Source: Chloroflexota bacterium (GTDB taxonomy: Bacteria; Chloroflexota; Anaerolineae; UBA4142). From it: 64,000 bases of DNA. The notes beneath the pieces were generated by a model. The model made no database searches and had not been told where the DNA came from. It saw only the letters and a list, made by a program, of their open reading frames with translations. A program made the translations under genes and the position numbers. The DNA lies in contig JACRPR010000091.1 in assembly GCA_016223105.1 (NCBI GenBank), positions 1-64,000 of the forward strand, in the 5' to 3' direction. Within the stretch, counting starts at the first letter, position 1, and the number at the start of each line of letters is the position of its first letter. Shown piece after piece: positions 49,002 to 57,828 of the stretch.

Positions 49002-49661
49002 TTATTTTTCACGCGCACGCGCGACGATGAACGCGTTCTCCGGCAATTCGGCGACCCACTTGGGATGTTCCATCCGCGCGTACTCTTCGCTCACGACGCC
49101 GCGCACCATCGCGCTGAGCGCGTCGTAAACCAACGTAAAGTACAAATGTCCGATCAAAAGGACGGTCAATCCCAACATCGAAAGATCGTGCGCGATTGCC
49201 GCGAACGCCAAACCCTCCACGCCCAATCGTCCTTTGCCGAACAACAACCCGAACCCCGAAACGGACACGCTGACAAACATTACGAACGTCAACGCGTGAT
49301 GAATTTTTTGTCCGGCATTGATGCGACCCTGGGGCGGCAAATTTTTAGTCGAGCCGAAAAAATACGCGGGCATACACTTGAACCACGCCCAATCATCGCG
49401 CGTGTACGTAAACGATTCCGCGATCAACGCGCGCGCCTGGCGCGGGATCAGAATCACGTACAGGATTGGCAACACCACGAACGGCACAATCGCGATGCGG
49501 TGAATCAATTTTGAAACGCCGCCTGCCGCGAACCAGGAGAGCGGCGCGAAGATGAGCGCGATGCCGCTGAACAAAAGCGCAAAGAACGTAATCACGCCGA
49601 CCCAATGAATCAAGCACTGGGTCTTGGCGTATCGCTGGACGAAACGCGATGACGGATTCAT
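49002..49661 (-). CDS. formate dehydrogenase gamma-type cytochrome b subunit
   Basis: RYAKTQCLIHWVGVITFFALLFSG, GRINAGQKIHHAL. Confidence 0.8.
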   Translation of the reverse strand: MNPSSRFVQRYAKTQCLIHWVGVITFFALLFSGIALIFAPLSWFAAGGVSKLIHRIAIVPFVVLPILYVILIPRQARALIAESFTYTRDDWAWFKCMPAYFFGSTKNLPPQGRINAGQKIHHALTFVMFVSVSVSGFGLLFGKGRLGVEGLAFAAIAHDLSMLGLTVLLIGHLYFTLVYDALSAMVRGVVSEEYARMEHPKWVAELPENAFIVARAREK

Positions 49662-49662
49662 T

Positions 49663-50427
49663 TTATTTTTGATCCTTTCCGATTTGATCGAGCGATTCCG
49701 TTTGGTGATTGCGCGCGTGCTCGCGCAAATGCTGACGCCGCGCGATAATGAATGACGCGCCGGTAACCGCCAACGCGGTCAAACTCAAGCCGACCGACGC
49801 GGGTTGAATCGCGCGTTGCCACACGGTCAAGGTCAACGGCACCTGCGGATTTTCCGGCAAGCCGTACACTTGCGGCTGATCGAGCAAAAGCATAATCAAA
49901 CCGAGTCCGCCCAATTCCGTTTCGCCGTACAAACGCGCCGCGGGGAATCGCGCTTTGATCGTTGCGCGTCGTGCTTGCAGATCCGTAACGATTCGCGCGC
50001 GTTCGCCGAAGCGAAGCGCTTGGCTGGGACAGGTTTGCACGCACCAGGGCATCGCGCCCTCGCTCACCTGATCGAAACACGCGATACATTTCGAAACGTG
50101 TTCGGCGGCGAGCGTCGGAATTTTGAATGGACACGCGTCCGTGCAGTACCCGCACGCGCTACACTTGGCGGCATCAACGACGGTGAGACCGTTCCATTTC
50201 GAGAGCGCGCCGGTCGGACAGACCTGAACACACGCCGCGTCTTCGCAATGAAAACAACGATGATGCGCGAACGAGCCGAAAAGATTTGGAATGTGTCCAC
50301 GCATAAATTTATTCACCGCGATATAGCGCACGTTGTCAGCCAGGTCGTTGCCGGTTTTGCACGCGATTGTGCATGCCGCGCAACCGATACAGCGATCGAG
50401 ATCGAGCGAAAAAGCATAGCGCGCCAT
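49663..50427 (-). CDS. 4Fe-4S ferredoxin (FdhB/PhsB-like) with C-terminal TM
   Basis: CIGCAACTIACKTGNDL, CFHCEDAACVQVCPTGAL, CSACGYCTDACPF. Confidence 0.9.
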   Translation of the reverse strand: MARYAFSLDLDRCIGCAACTIACKTGNDLADNVRYIAVNKFMRGHIPNLFGSFAHHRCFHCEDAACVQVCPTGALSKWNGLTVVDAAKCSACGYCTDACPFKIPTLAAEHVSKCIACFDQVSEGAMPWCVQTCPSQALRFGERARIVTDLQARRATIKARFPAARLYGETELGGLGLIMLLLDQPQVYGLPENPQVPLTLTVWQRAIQPASVGLSLTALAVTGASFIIARRQHLREHARNHQTESLDQIGKDQK

Positions 50428-52725
50428 TTATGCCTCCTTGATGAGTCGAACAAAGTTGACGCGCAATCCCGCGCCGCCGCTGATCGGATCGAGCGCATAG
50501 CGCGTTTGAAGCGCGGCATCACTCGCGCCGCGTTGATGCGCGCGTGTTAGTCCGGGCGCGATATGTCCGAAACCGTGAATCAGATACACCGCGTCGGGAC
50601 GAATACCGGGCGTTGCATTGACCCTGATCGAACCACTGCGAACACCGTCCTGGTTTTCCAGCGCGACGCGATCACCAAACCGTAATCCGAGCTTCGCCGC
50701 GATTTCTTCATTGACCCACAGATCATTTTCGGATTCGATCTCGTTGAGCGCGGGCGTGTTCTGCGTCCGCGCGAATGTGTGCAAGGGACTGCGCCCGTAG
50801 AGCAAGCGAAAATAGCCGGCGGGTTGTTCGACGGGCGGTTCGAATTCTGGCATCGCTTTGAGTTTGGCTTTCGCTAACGCGGCGGAATACAATTCGATCT
50901 TTTGGCTCTCCGTCGCAAACGGCGAGCTATTTTCTTTTTCGAAATCTTCCAACCAGGGTTTGCCTTTTTGGATCGCGATGCCATTTTGTTCGCGCAACTT
51001 GGCAAGGTTGAGGTTGATCGAACTGAGCCGCCGATTGAGATATTCTTCCGCGTCTTGCCATTGAAAGAAATCCTCCAAGCCCAAGCGGATGCCGAGCTCG
51101 CGCACGATCCACCACGCGGGTTTAGTCTGCGCGTACGGTTCGACCGCCGGTTCGCGCATCGCGATGTACGGCGTCTTGTGCGAGCAGGTAAACAATTCGT
51201 CATAGCGTTCGAGGTACGTCGCTTCCGGCAAAACGACATCCGCCCAAGCGATGTGATCTTGTGGCAGAACATCAATCGCCATAAAAAAATCGAGTTGTTC
51301 GAGTGCCTGTTTCGTGCGCGCGACATTCGGCAGGGTATGCAACGGATTCGTGCCGTACGCGATCAATCCTTTGATCGGGTAAGGTTCGCCGGTAAGCATC
51401 GGCTCGATCAATTCCTGGATCGCGGTTCCGCCGCGCAAAAATTTTTGACGCGCGCCATCAGCGCGAATTTTGCCCGAAGGTCCGGGAGGCAACACGGCCT
51501 CCTCTCCTGCGGACGCGCTTCAGCCGCCCGCGCTACTTGCGACCGCGAAGGGCGGATGCGAAATTTCCTCCAAGTACGGCGACTTGTTAAAATACATTCC
51601 GCCCGCGCGTCCATACGCGCCGAGAAGCGCGTTGACGATATAGACCGCGCGCATCCGTTGCGTATCGTTGCCGTACCAAACAACGTGACGACCTGGGACG
51701 ATGAGCGCTTGCGGATGCGCGCGACCGAGCGCGCGCGCGGTTTCGCGAATCGAGTCCGCAGACAGATCGGTGAGACGCGCCGCCCATTCCGGCGTAAATG
51801 CTTTGACGTGCTCCGCTAACCGTTCGAACCCAATCGTCCACTTGGATACGAACGCGCGATCAAAAAGATTTTCCGCGATGAGCACATTCATCCACGCTAA
51901 TAAGAGCGCCGTGTCAGTGCCCGGTTTGATCGGAAGCCAATAATCGGCTTTGGACGCGACCGAAGAAAAGCGCGGGTCAACAACGATCACTTGCGCGCCG
52001 CGCACGCGCGCGCTTGCAAAATCTTGCATCATCGTATTGCGCGCATCTTCGCCGATGTGCGTGCCGATGAGCGTCAACACGCGCGCCTGTTCCCAATCCA
52101 CCGGCTCGTGATTACCCAGCGTACGCCCAAACGTGATGAGCGCGGCTTCTTCGCGCGGCGCGGTGCACATCGTTACCGATGGCTTGGCGGAATTGGGCGA
52201 ACCCCACGCTTGCGATAAATAATCGGTGAACCAAAAATCGCCAGAGGTATGTCCAAAGAACGCGATGGATTCCGGTCCATATTGTTCTTTGATCTTGAGC
52301 ATTTGACGCGCGGCATAGTCGAGTGCGTCATCCCAGGTTACGTTTTTGAATTTTGCTTCGCCGCGCGCGCCCGCGCGAATTTGTGGTTGCTTGAGTCGGT
52401 CGGGATCGTAGTTGAACGAAACACCGGCTTGCCCGCGCGCGCAGAGCATCCCACGCGATTTGGGATCCTTGGGATTGCCGTCAATTTTGTACACGCGACC
52501 ATTCACGTTCTTGACGATAATCCCGCAACGCCAGGGACACATATCGCAATAGTTGTAGGTCGTCTTGATTTGATTGGAACGATGCCACGGAATTGTTTCG
52601 CCCCAGCGTCCCAACTCCGCGCCGACCGATTGAAGCGTTGGATCAGCCAACACAAATCCGCCGATGCTTGCGCCGGACGCTTTGAGAAATTCGCGGCGCG
52701 TCAGTTTTGTTTTAGCCCGAGTCAT
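50428..52725 (-). pseudogene. molybdopterin oxidoreductase (PsrA/PhsA-like) interrupted by in-frame TGA (51520-51522)
   Basis: Tat-like N-terminus RREFLKASG; CDMCPWRCGIIV, both halves in the same frame; TGA in a GC hairpin-rich linker. Confidence 0.7.
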
Positions 52726-52983
52726 ACGCCTTTCCTCTGAATGGTTGCAAAATAAAACCTTCCCAGGATTTGGGAAGGCATGCGCTACCTCGATGTGAAT
52801 TCAGCGCGCCGTCGTTCATCCACGAACCGTTTTCGCCGAAAAATCCCGCTCACTGCTGAATTCAACTATTTTTACTTTTCATTCTACATTATACATTATT
52901 TTGCAACAAAAAGTCAATAAATTACTAATATAATAGTTGGATTATACGTTATTATGGTTGCTTGGTCTGCGCGTGCGGAAATC

Positions 52984-53016
52984 AAAACTCCGGCGTTGGA
53001 TGAACGCCGGAGTTTT
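52984..53016. terminator. hairpin AAAACTCCGGCGT...ACGCCGGAGTTTT
   Basis: Perfect inverted repeat downstream of XRE gene. Confidence 0.7.
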
Positions 53017-53075
53017 GGGCGAATCGAATTTGACGTGTGGTTAAACCGTTGCCGACGGCGCAAGCGATCCGCGAA

Positions 53076-53771
53076 TTATACGGACGGCGGAAAGTGCCGT
53101 TCAAAGTGGCGTGCGCGGGAATGAGCCGGTTTGTCGAGCGGATACAAAACTAAAAGGGTCTGCGTTGGTTCCGCGTGAATGTTTTGCCAGCGATGCGGCA
53201 GATGCGATTCGAACAAAAGACTATCGCCCGGCTCGAGGAGATAGGGACGGTCTTCAATCGTATAAAGAATCCGTCCGCTCAAGCAGTACACAAATTCGTA
53301 ACCGGTGTGGACGATGGATTGCGTGCCGCTACTCGAATACGGTTCGAGCGTAACGATGAATGGCTCGATGCTGGACGAAGCAACACCCGCCCCCAAATCT
53401 TCGAGTGTGGCGAGTCCAAATTTGGCGCGCGGACGTTGATTTGATTTGGTGTACCCAATGCTGGTCGGCAGAAGATGTGATTCGAAAAACGCGAGGATGG
53501 GCACTTGGAGCGCGGTGGCGATTTGTTGGAGTGTGCTCACGCTTGGCGATGTCTTGCCAGTCTCAATCAGACTAAGCGTATTGACTGCCAAACCACTTTG
53601 CTCCGACAGTTCGCGACTCGTTAGATTGCGTTCCGCGCGCAATTGCTTGAGTCGCTGTCCAACATTCATTTCACTGGTTGGAATTGCTGACGGCGCGATG
53701 TTCAGCGCGCGGCGCGGCGCGCGCAATGCAATGTTCGTAACTCGACTGACTTTTACGCGTTTTTTGGTCAT
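53076..53771 (-). CDS. XRE-family regulator with cupin domain
   Basis: MNVGQRLKQLRAERNLTSRELSEQSGLAVNTLSLIETGKTSPSVSTL; C-terminal cupin. Confidence 0.9.
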   Translation of the reverse strand: MTKKRVKVSRVTNIALRAPRRALNIAPSAIPTSEMNVGQRLKQLRAERNLTSRELSEQSGLAVNTLSLIETGKTSPSVSTLQQIATALQVPILAFFESHLLPTSIGYTKSNQRPRAKFGLATLEDLGAGVASSSIEPFIVTLEPYSSSGTQSIVHTGYEFVYCLSGRILYTIEDRPYLLEPGDSLLFESHLPHRWQNIHAEPTQTLLVLYPLDKPAHSRARHFERHFPPSV

Positions 53772-53792
53772 CTGCTCCTCACTCCAATCAAT

Positions 53793-53807
53793 TGGTTGAT
53801 ACAACCA
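53793..53807. promoter_or_regulatory. candidate operator TGGTTGATACAACCA
   Basis: Perfect palindrome arms (TGGTTG/CAACCA) 22 bp upstream of XRE ATG. Confidence 0.45.
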
Positions 53808-53946
53808 TTATTATAGGTGTATCGTCAACAACGTCAACTCGCGCGCGACCATGCAAAATGATGATTCATTTGACCAATCGGCAACTCTTTGTTAGACTAG
53901 CCCCGCGTGAAATTCATACACCTCACGCGTTTTTCATTTCGTCCAT

Positions 53947-54037
53947 TCGCCTTCGCACGGTCACCCTGAGCAAAGCGAAGGGTCGCGCGTTCCGGTCGGG
54001 ATTCTTCGCTTCGCTCAGAATGACAGGGCGTAACATC
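53947..54037. repeat. GTCACCCTGAGCAAAGCGAAGG...CTTCGCTCAGAATGAC palindromic element
   Basis: Inverted ends; related to hisC insertion. Confidence 0.65.
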
Positions 54038-54055
54038 AGTTTTCACAGAGATTTA

Positions 54056-55780
54056 ATGCGCCAAATTTTTTTCACCCTGTTGGTTGTCGCGTTCCTCGCC
54101 GCGTGCGAACCCGCGCCGGTGCCGACAACTTTTACCACTCCAACCATTCCACCCAAGCCCGCGTTCACGCCGACGCCCGATCCGCGCCCGCGTGTTTTGC
54201 GAATCAATTTGCCCGCGCGTCCCGATACGCTCGATCCGCAACGCGCGTTCACGAGTTCCGAGCTCGCGATTTTGCAACTCGCGTACGAAGGGTTGACGCG
54301 CGTGGACGCGCAGGGCAAGGTTCATCCCGGCGCGGCGGAATCCTGGGAATTTCGCGACGGCGGCAAGTCGCTCGTGTTTCGCTTGCGCGACAATTTGAAA
54401 CGCGCGGACGGCGCGGCACTCACCGCAAAGGATTTTGAATTCGCGTTGCGCTACGCGCTCGATCCGCGCCTCGGCGCGCCAACGCCGTCGTTTCTCGACG
54501 ATGTGCGCGGCGCGCTCACCGCATACTCGCTCGATCCGAAATCGCGCCCGGATGACATTGATAAAATGTTGAACAACGTCGGCATCAAAGCAATTGACGA
54601 TCAACACTTGCTCGTGTCGTTCGATCAACCGACCGGCTATTGGCTCACGATTGCGTCCACCGCGATTGGTTTTCCGAGCGACAAGGGGAAAATTGATGGC
54701 GACCCGGACGCGTGGTGGCTCAAACCGGAAAATCACACCGGCAATGGCGCGTTCAAAATCGCGGAGATTCAGGACGCGTTCATTCGGTTGATCCCAAACG
54801 AGAATTATTGGGGCGCGAAACCGAAACTCGACCGCATTGAATTTTATTGGCAATCCGAAGCGGACGCGCTCGCGAGTTATCGCAAAGGCGAACTCGACAT
54901 CATCCGAATCGGGATGGATCATTTCGCGCCGGTGCAATCGGATCGCGACCTGGTTCGAAGCCCTGCCGCGCGCGTAACGTACATCGGATTCAATTTGAAG
55001 AAAGCGCCGTTCAGCGACAAGAATGTGCGCCGCGCGTTTTCGCACGCGCTTGATCGCGAAGGATTTGTGCGCGACGTGTTGAGAGGATTGGGCAAGCCGT
55101 ACGTCGGCTGGATTCCGCCGGGCATTCCGGGTTTCGATGATACGGCGACCGCGCCGAATTATGATCCGAACGCGGCGGTGCGCGTGTTGATTGACAACGG
55201 CTATGGCACTGCCGACAAGAAAAAAGTGGATTGCAACAAACTCGGCACGATCAAATTGTCATACAGCAACACACCGCGCACGCAGGTCTTGTTTAGTTTT
55301 CTTGCCGCGAATCTCACCCGCATTTTCGCGTGCCCGGTTTTGCTCGACCCGATTGAGCCGAACGCGTTCCCGGTCATTGTGCGCGATCCGCGCACGACGC
55401 CGCAAATGTTTTTGATGCCCTGGGAAGGTGAGTATCCGCATCCGCAAAATTGGTTGTTTTTGCAAACGTGCAAGGGCGTGTACGCGACGCGGCTCGGTTA
55501 TTGCAACAAGGATTTCGACGCGGCGTTGAGCGCGGCGAACCAGGAATTGGAGTTCGATCAAGCAATTGAAAAATACAAAATCGCGCAACGCATTTTTGTC
55601 GGCGATGGCGCGGCGGCGTTTTTGTGGCACAATGAAAACGCGTATCTCGTCAAGCCGTACGTGCTGGGCGCGCGCGATCACGCGGGCGTGTCCGATTTCG
55701 CGTGGCTCGGACAGTTTGGTCCGATCGCGACCTATTCGATTGATTTGACTCAAGTCGGCGCGGGGTATCCGACGCAATAA
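54056..55780 (+). CDS. third oligopeptide SBP, lipoprotein
   Basis: MRQIFFTLLVVAFLAACEPA lipobox; ARPDTLDPQRAFTSSELAI. Confidence 0.9.
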   Translation: MRQIFFTLLVVAFLAACEPAPVPTTFTTPTIPPKPAFTPTPDPRPRVLRINLPARPDTLDPQRAFTSSELAILQLAYEGLTRVDAQGKVHPGAAESWEFRDGGKSLVFRLRDNLKRADGAALTAKDFEFALRYALDPRLGAPTPSFLDDVRGALTAYSLDPKSRPDDIDKMLNNVGIKAIDDQHLLVSFDQPTGYWLTIASTAIGFPSDKGKIDGDPDAWWLKPENHTGNGAFKIAEIQDAFIRLIPNENYWGAKPKLDRIEFYWQSEADALASYRKGELDIIRIGMDHFAPVQSDRDLVRSPAARVTYIGFNLKKAPFSDKNVRRAFSHALDREGFVRDVLRGLGKPYVGWIPPGIPGFDDTATAPNYDPNAAVRVLIDNGYGTADKKKVDCNKLGTIKLSYSNTPRTQVLFSFLAANLTRIFACPVLLDPIEPNAFPVIVRDPRTTPQMFLMPWEGEYPHPQNWLFLQTCKGVYATRLGYCNKDFDAALSAANQELEFDQAIEKYKIAQRIFVGDGAAAFLWHNENAYLVKPYVLGARDHAGVSDFAWLGQFGPIATYSIDLTQVGAGYPTQ

Positions 55781-55891
55781 CAGCACGTCATGTTGAGCGA
55801 AGCGAAACATCTCGCGCGCAACGCGCGCGCCCCGCGCTCGGCACAGGATGCCACGCGAAAAGTGGTCAAGGATGATGGATTCACAAAAAAT

Positions 55892-55919
55892 TTGACATTT
55901 CAACAAATGTGTGGATAAT
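55892..55919 (+). promoter_or_regulatory. strong sigma70-like promoter TTGACA-16-GATAAT for csp
   Basis: Exact -35 and near-consensus -10. Confidence 0.7.
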
Positions 55920-55962
55920 GCGCCCCAGTAGCAAGTCTGTGTTTGGGTGCGTCTGATAGGAT

Positions 55963-55998
55963 CGCCGGAACGGAATTGCAGTTTCGGCGTTTTTCTTT
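55963..55998 (+). terminator. intrinsic terminator-like hairpin inside csp 5' UTR
   Basis: CGCCGGAAC/GTTTCGGCG then TTTTTCTTT, ~40 nt upstream of ATG. Confidence 0.6.
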
Positions 55999-56039
55999 TC
56001 CAGACGCCGGGCACGGAAAATGAGCGTGGAGGGAGGTGA

Positions 56040-56258
56040 ATGACAATGCCAGATCGAAAAACCGGTACCGTGAAATGGTTCAACGCGTCCAAGGGTTATG
56101 GTTTCATCGCCCACGAGGGCGGCAAGGACGTGTTCGTGCACTTTTCGGCAATCGCGTCGGAAGGGTATCGTTCGTTGAACGAAGGCGAGCAGGTCGAGTT
56201 CTCAATTGAGGACAGCCCCAAGGGCCCGCAAGCCGTGAACGTGGTCAAGACGTCATAA
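56040..56258 (+). CDS. cspA: cold-shock protein
   Basis: [30 protein letters not shown]. Confidence 0.95.
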   Translation: MTMPDRKTGTVKWFNASKGYGFIAHEGGKDVFVHFSAIASEGYRSLNEGEQVEFSIEDSPKGPQAVNVVKTS

Positions 56259-56394
56259 TCTTTCCACTCTTTACGGTCGAAGCACACAGCCACCGCGATT
56301 ATCGCGCGTGGCTGTTTGTTTTCTCCGACATTTGCGCCGCGTGAAATTTTGTGTTACGATGCGCGCACTCGATTTGATGATTGGGAGTTGTCGT

Positions 56395-57609
56395 ATGCAA
56401 ACAACCTGGAAATTTTTGTTCAATGAATCCGCGCGTGTGTGGAGCGCACTTGTGGCGTTCGCGTTTTTTATCGCGCTGATTGGAATGATGCAACCGATCG
56501 CGCACGCGCAAGCCCCGACGCCGACGCTGGCTGTGCCGCCGAATCCGCAAACGCTCAAAGACCCGTGCGCGCTCGATCCGCGCAACCTGGTTTACAACGG
56601 TTCGCTCGGCGGCGCGTACAACACCAAGTACGGCACGGTCGCGAACGGCTGGACGCCCTTTGTGTTGAGCAAAGCCATTCCAGGTTTTCGCTGGGTCAAC
56701 AATGTTCAGATCGATCCAAACGGATCGCAACAAATTTTTTGGGGCGATAAATTCGACGCCGGGTTGTATCAACAAGTGCCGAATCTCACGCCGGGCGCGA
56801 CGTATTGGTTTCGACTCGGTTATAGTCTCGCGACGCGCTTTGATGGTAGCGATCAACGCGGCAACTCGATTGGCAGAAAAGTCGGCGTGGATCCGCTCGG
56901 CGGGATCGATCCGAAATCGGCGAATGTGCTTTGGGGAGCCGATTTGATGGACGGCACTGTCGCGGTCAATCGTCCCGAAATGACGCTGACGTTTGTCGCG
57001 CGCGCGCGCATCGCGACGATCTTTTTGCGCGCGTTCGTGCAAGAAAATCTCGGCGGCGAAAATCGCGTTTGGTTCGATGCGGTCTGTATGGAAGCGCGCA
57101 CCGATGTTGCCGCCGCGACGCCGACCGTCGCCGCGACCAAACCGGCAGTTGCAACCGCGACGCGCACCGTAACGTCCACTGCCGTTGTTACGCCAACCGC
57201 GATCGTCGCGATCACCGCAACGCCGCGCGTACCGACCGCATCGGCTTCGCCGACACTTGCGCCAACCGTTCCGCCGCCGCCGACCGCCGCGTCGATCCCA
57301 ACAAGTGCGCCGACGCGCGTCGCGGCAATCGCGCCGACGCCAACGCCCGCGCCCACATCGCTCGCCGCGAGTTTGCCCGCGTGGATTCCTATCGCGATTG
57401 TCGTCGCGATTGTTCTCGTGATCGCGGTGATCGCGCTGTTGATCTTGGTGTACTCGCGTTGGCGCGCGACACAAATTCGGCAAGGGCGCGACGCGAAAAC
57501 AATTCCGATTTTGCCGGGCATTGCGTCTCTGCCCAGTTTTATCATCGGACTCGTGATCGGTTTTGGGATCGCGATGATGATCAGCGTTGCAATTTTTTTG
57601 TTGCGCTAA
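56395..57609 (+). CDS. secreted protein with Ala/Thr/Pro-rich linker and C-terminal TM
   Basis: N-terminal hydrophobic segment, ATPTVAATKPAVATATRT linker, C-terminal TM stretches. Confidence 0.65.
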   Translation: MQTTWKFLFNESARVWSALVAFAFFIALIGMMQPIAHAQAPTPTLAVPPNPQTLKDPCALDPRNLVYNGSLGGAYNTKYGTVANGWTPFVLSKAIPGFRWVNNVQIDPNGSQQIFWGDKFDAGLYQQVPNLTPGATYWFRLGYSLATRFDGSDQRGNSIGRKVGVDPLGGIDPKSANVLWGADLMDGTVAVNRPEMTLTFVARARIATIFLRAFVQENLGGENRVWFDAVCMEARTDVAAATPTVAATKPAVATATRTVTSTAVVTPTAIVAITATPRVPTASASPTLAPTVPPPPTAASIPTSAPTRVAAIAPTPTPAPTSLAASLPAWIPIAIVVAIVLVIAVIALLILVYSRWRATQIRQGRDAKTIPILPGIASLPSFIIGLVIGFGIAMMISVAIFLLR

Positions 57610-57620
57610 CGATCAATACC

Positions 57621-57679
57621 GGATTCGACGCTTTAGCGGGTGACATGTTAGACGCGTAACCGCGTAAACGCTCGACTCC
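57621..57679 (+). repeat. 58-60 bp two-hairpin element, copy T5
   Basis: GGATTCGACGCTTTAGCGGGT...ACCGCGTAAACGCTCGACTCC. Confidence 0.85.
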
Positions 57680-57699
57680 AATTAATTGTCGAATTTGCA

Positions 57700-57728
57700 A
57701 TCAGCCACGCGCAGCGCGCGTGGCTGAT
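57700..57728 (+). terminator. terminator ATCAGCCACGCGC-AGC-GCGCGTGGCTGAT + T5
   Basis: Perfect stem followed by TTTTT. Confidence 0.8.
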
Positions 57729-57781
57729 TTTTCTGCGCCTTGCGCGTTCACGCGGAATGAGTAAAATAGATCGCGGGAAGC

Positions 57782-57809
57782 GTAGGGCAAATTTATAAAT
57801 TTGCCCTAC
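57782..57809. repeat. perfect 28-bp palindrome GTAGGGCAAATTTATAAATTTGCCCTAC
   Basis: Self-complementary across full length. Confidence 0.85.
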
Positions 57810-57828
57810 ATTAGCAGTTGGAGTTTGA

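Noticed and set aside
51520-51522. Selenocysteine at the PsrA-like TGA
   Set aside because: Not at the catalytic position, no GGUCU-type loop downstream, lies in hairpin-rich variable linker
53792-54055. 88-aa N-terminal extension of the third SBP
   Set aside because: Translation of a palindromic intergenic repeat; lipoprotein signal begins at 54056
55259-56092. 277-aa minus-strand ORF spanning the csp leader
   Set aside because: Shadow ORF over SBP 3' end and repeat; promoter and csp are on the plus strand
57621-57679. tRNA-like cloverleaf because of TTCGA/TCGAATCC text
   Set aside because: No 7-bp acceptor, anticodon arm or CCA; length 58-60 and five copies fit a repeat element
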